A stretch of DNA of 7,030 nt from Candidatus Zhuqueibacterota bacterium 4572_119 (GTDB lineage Bacteria; Zhuqueibacterota; Zhuqueibacteria; Thermofontimicrobiales; Thermofontimicrobiaceae): NCBI GenBank assembly GCA_002084535.1, contig NBLI01000172.1, positions 1 through 7,030 on the forward strand. Reading direction: 5' to 3'. The notes under the pieces were generated by a model. That model saw nothing but the letters and a program-made list of their open reading frames with translations. It was not told the origin of the DNA and did no database searches. Each line of letters starts with the position of its first letter. The first letter of the stretch is position 1. The position numbers and the translations under genes are program-made. Positions 6,000-7,030 of this stretch are shown here, piece by piece.

Positions 6000-6944
6000 T
6001 CATTGTTGTTTGTGTCGATCATAAATTTCCAACACATGTTTCGTCAAAACGTCAATTCCTTTATAATCGTCAACATTTATCCAGTGAATTCTTTGATCTT
6101 TTCTGAACCAGGTGAGCTGTCTTTTAGCATAATTTCTGCTCCGCTGTTTTATCAACCTCACCGCCTCGTCGTAGTCAATCTTGCCGTTCAAAAAATCAAA
6201 AATCTCACGATAGCCAACAGTTTTTAAACTATTCAATTCTGACGTATAACCGCTTTGCTGTATTTTTTTTACCTCATCCACAAGTCCCTGCCGCAGCATC
6301 GAATCAACTCTTTCCTCTATGATCTGATACAATTTTTCCCTACCGCGATTCAAACCAATAAAGAATGGCTCAAAATCCGCCGGCGTTGATTTTTCTTGTT
6401 GGAACTCTGACAAGGGCTGGCCTGTCAGTTCATATACTTCCAGCGCTCTGACAATTCGATGAGCGTCATTGGGATGGATTTTTTTCGCGGAGGCTGAATC
6501 AATTTGTAGCAGCTTTTGGTAGAGATGCTCAATTCCTTTTTTATCAATAATTTTTTTAAATTTTTCCTTGACTAAAGAATCAAAAACTTCTCTTTCAAAA
6601 AAACCATCAACCAACGCCTGTATGTATAATCCTGAACCGCCAACAACAATCGGAGTCGCATTTGACTGAAAAAGTGAATCGATTTTTCTTCGGGCTTGCC
6701 TGCCATATTTTCCAGCGCTATAATATTCATCAGGGAAAACAATGTCAATAAAATGATGCTTTACTTTTTGCAATTCATTCAAGTCGGGTTTTGCCGTACC
6801 AATATCCATCATTTTAAAAACCTGTCTCGAATCAGCGGATACGATTTCAACGTTCGGCAAAGATTCCGCCAGGCGCAGAGACAGCCCTGTTTTACCAATG
6901 CCTGTTGGACCAACGATGAGTATGACGTTTTTTTTAATGTTCAA
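6000..6944 (-). CDS. miaA: tRNA dimethylallyltransferase MiaA
   Basis: MiaA transfers a dimethylallyl group from DMAPP to N6 of adenosine 37 in tRNAs reading UNN codons, making i6A37. The 314 residues are a normal full length. Visible motifs are the P-loop GPTGIGKTG (12-20), SADSRQVFKMMDIGTAKPD (36-54, with the catalytic Asp of DSRQ), HHFIDI (63-68), VGGSGLYIQALVDG (101-114), HPNDAHRIVRALEVYELTG (157-175), TVGYRE (242-247) and YAKRQLTWFRK (272-282). The start is TTG at 6944-6942: an in-frame stop lies four codons upstream, and the P-loop needs this N-terminus. No Shine-Dalgarno site precedes it, only an A/T-rich leader. It is convergent with the LOG gene, 70 bases between stops, with no clear shared terminator. 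An open frame entering from 7030 ends in a TGA that overlaps this TTG, so coupling is possible. Confidence 0.97.
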   Translation of the reverse strand: MNIKKNVILIVGPTGIGKTGLSLRLAESLPNVEIVSADSRQVFKMMDIGTAKPDLNELQKVKHHFIDIVFPDEYYSAGKYGRQARRKIDSLFQSNATPIVVGGSGLYIQALVDGFFEREVFDSLVKEKFKKIIDKKGIEHLYQKLLQIDSASAKKIHPNDAHRIVRALEVYELTGQPLSEFQQEKSTPADFEPFFIGLNRGREKLYQIIEERVDSMLRQGLVDEVKKIQQSGYTSELNSLKTVGYREIFDFLNGKIDYDEAVRLIKQRSRNYAKRQLTWFRKDQRIHWINVDDYKGIDVLTKHVLEIYDRHKQQ

Positions 6945-6966
6945 AATTTTATTTTATTTTTTTTTG

Positions 6967-6979
6967 GACATTCAATGTC
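6967..6979. repeat. Short perfect inverted repeat upstream of miaA
   Basis: GACAT (6967-6971), spacer TCA, ATGTC (6975-6979). It sits about 23 bases before the miaA start. It is short enough to be chance; an operator or leader hairpin is possible but unsupported by anything else. Confidence 0.25.
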
Positions 6980-7005
6980 TCGACAGCTAAAAAACAAGCA
7001 AATTT

Positions 7006-7030
7006 TTAATAGCGCGGGTAACGCCTCAGT
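7006..7030 (-). CDS. Possible 3' end of an upstream minus-strand gene (partial)
   Basis: On the minus strand the last bases read LRRYPRY followed by TAA at 7008-7006. The sequence changes from GC-rich (before the TAA) to strongly AT-rich straight after it, as at the end of a gene. Seven residues are too few to name it. A competing reading in another frame is open from 7030 down to a TGA at 6943-6941 that overlaps the miaA start. Either way an upstream gene running into miaA is plausible. Confidence 0.3.

Noticed and set aside
1..7030. CRISPR array, insertion sequence, tRNA or rRNA gene
   Set aside because: No regularly spaced repeats, no transposase-like frame with terminal repeats, and no cloverleaf or rRNA-like stretch was seen.

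Overview
The window is AT-rich bacterial DNA, most likely from the FCB (Fibrobacteres-Chlorobi-Bacteroidetes) side of the tree. A Calditrichota, KSB1, Ignavibacteria or Marinimicrobia-like lineage fits better than classical Bacteroidetes. The reasons are two secreted-type proteins ending in a YPNPF-containing FlgD-like / Por-type (T9SS type A) C-terminal domain, a DUF3078-type outer-membrane protein, clear Shine-Dalgarno sites, and recognisable sigma70-like and sigma54-like promoters. This placement is an inference from protein families; there is no rRNA or other phylogenetic marker here.

Layout. Positions 1-342 are non-coding and AT-rich, with two short inverted repeats and a good sigma54-type -24/-12 element (253-268). 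A small ribbon-helix-helix-like protein follows (343-612). A 512-base AT-rich gap carries a sigma70-like promoter (1022-1051) with a perfect inverted repeat over its -35 box. It leads to a DUF3078-type beta-barrel protein gene (1125-1985), which is closed by a strong intrinsic terminator (2012-2044). Next comes a tight three-gene plus-strand run with gaps of 19 and 9 bases. It holds a zinc-metalloprotease-like protein that looks 5'-truncated (2215-3558), a secreted protein of unknown function with a signal peptide and sorting-type tail (3578-5245), and a LOG-family nucleotide phosphoribohydrolase (5255-5929). Facing it on the minus strand is miaA, tRNA dimethylallyltransferase (6000-6944), starting at TTG. 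The last bases may hold the 3' end of another minus-strand gene.

How it fits together. The plus-strand genes from 1125 to 5245 are dominated by envelope and secretion products. The metalloprotease has an intact HEFFH motif and an intact C-terminal sorting-type domain. It lacks a signal peptide, and family-like sequence continues in frame upstream of its first possible start codon, so the locus is probably a decayed or mis-sequenced gene. The most suggestive functional pairing is LOG beside miaA. MiaA makes isopentenyl-adenosine in tRNA and LOG enzymes release free bases from cytokinin nucleotides, so a tRNA-derived cytokinin route is conceivable, although the genes are convergent and the adjacency may be chance. 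I see no mobile element, CRISPR array, tRNA or rRNA, and no clear new multi-gene system.
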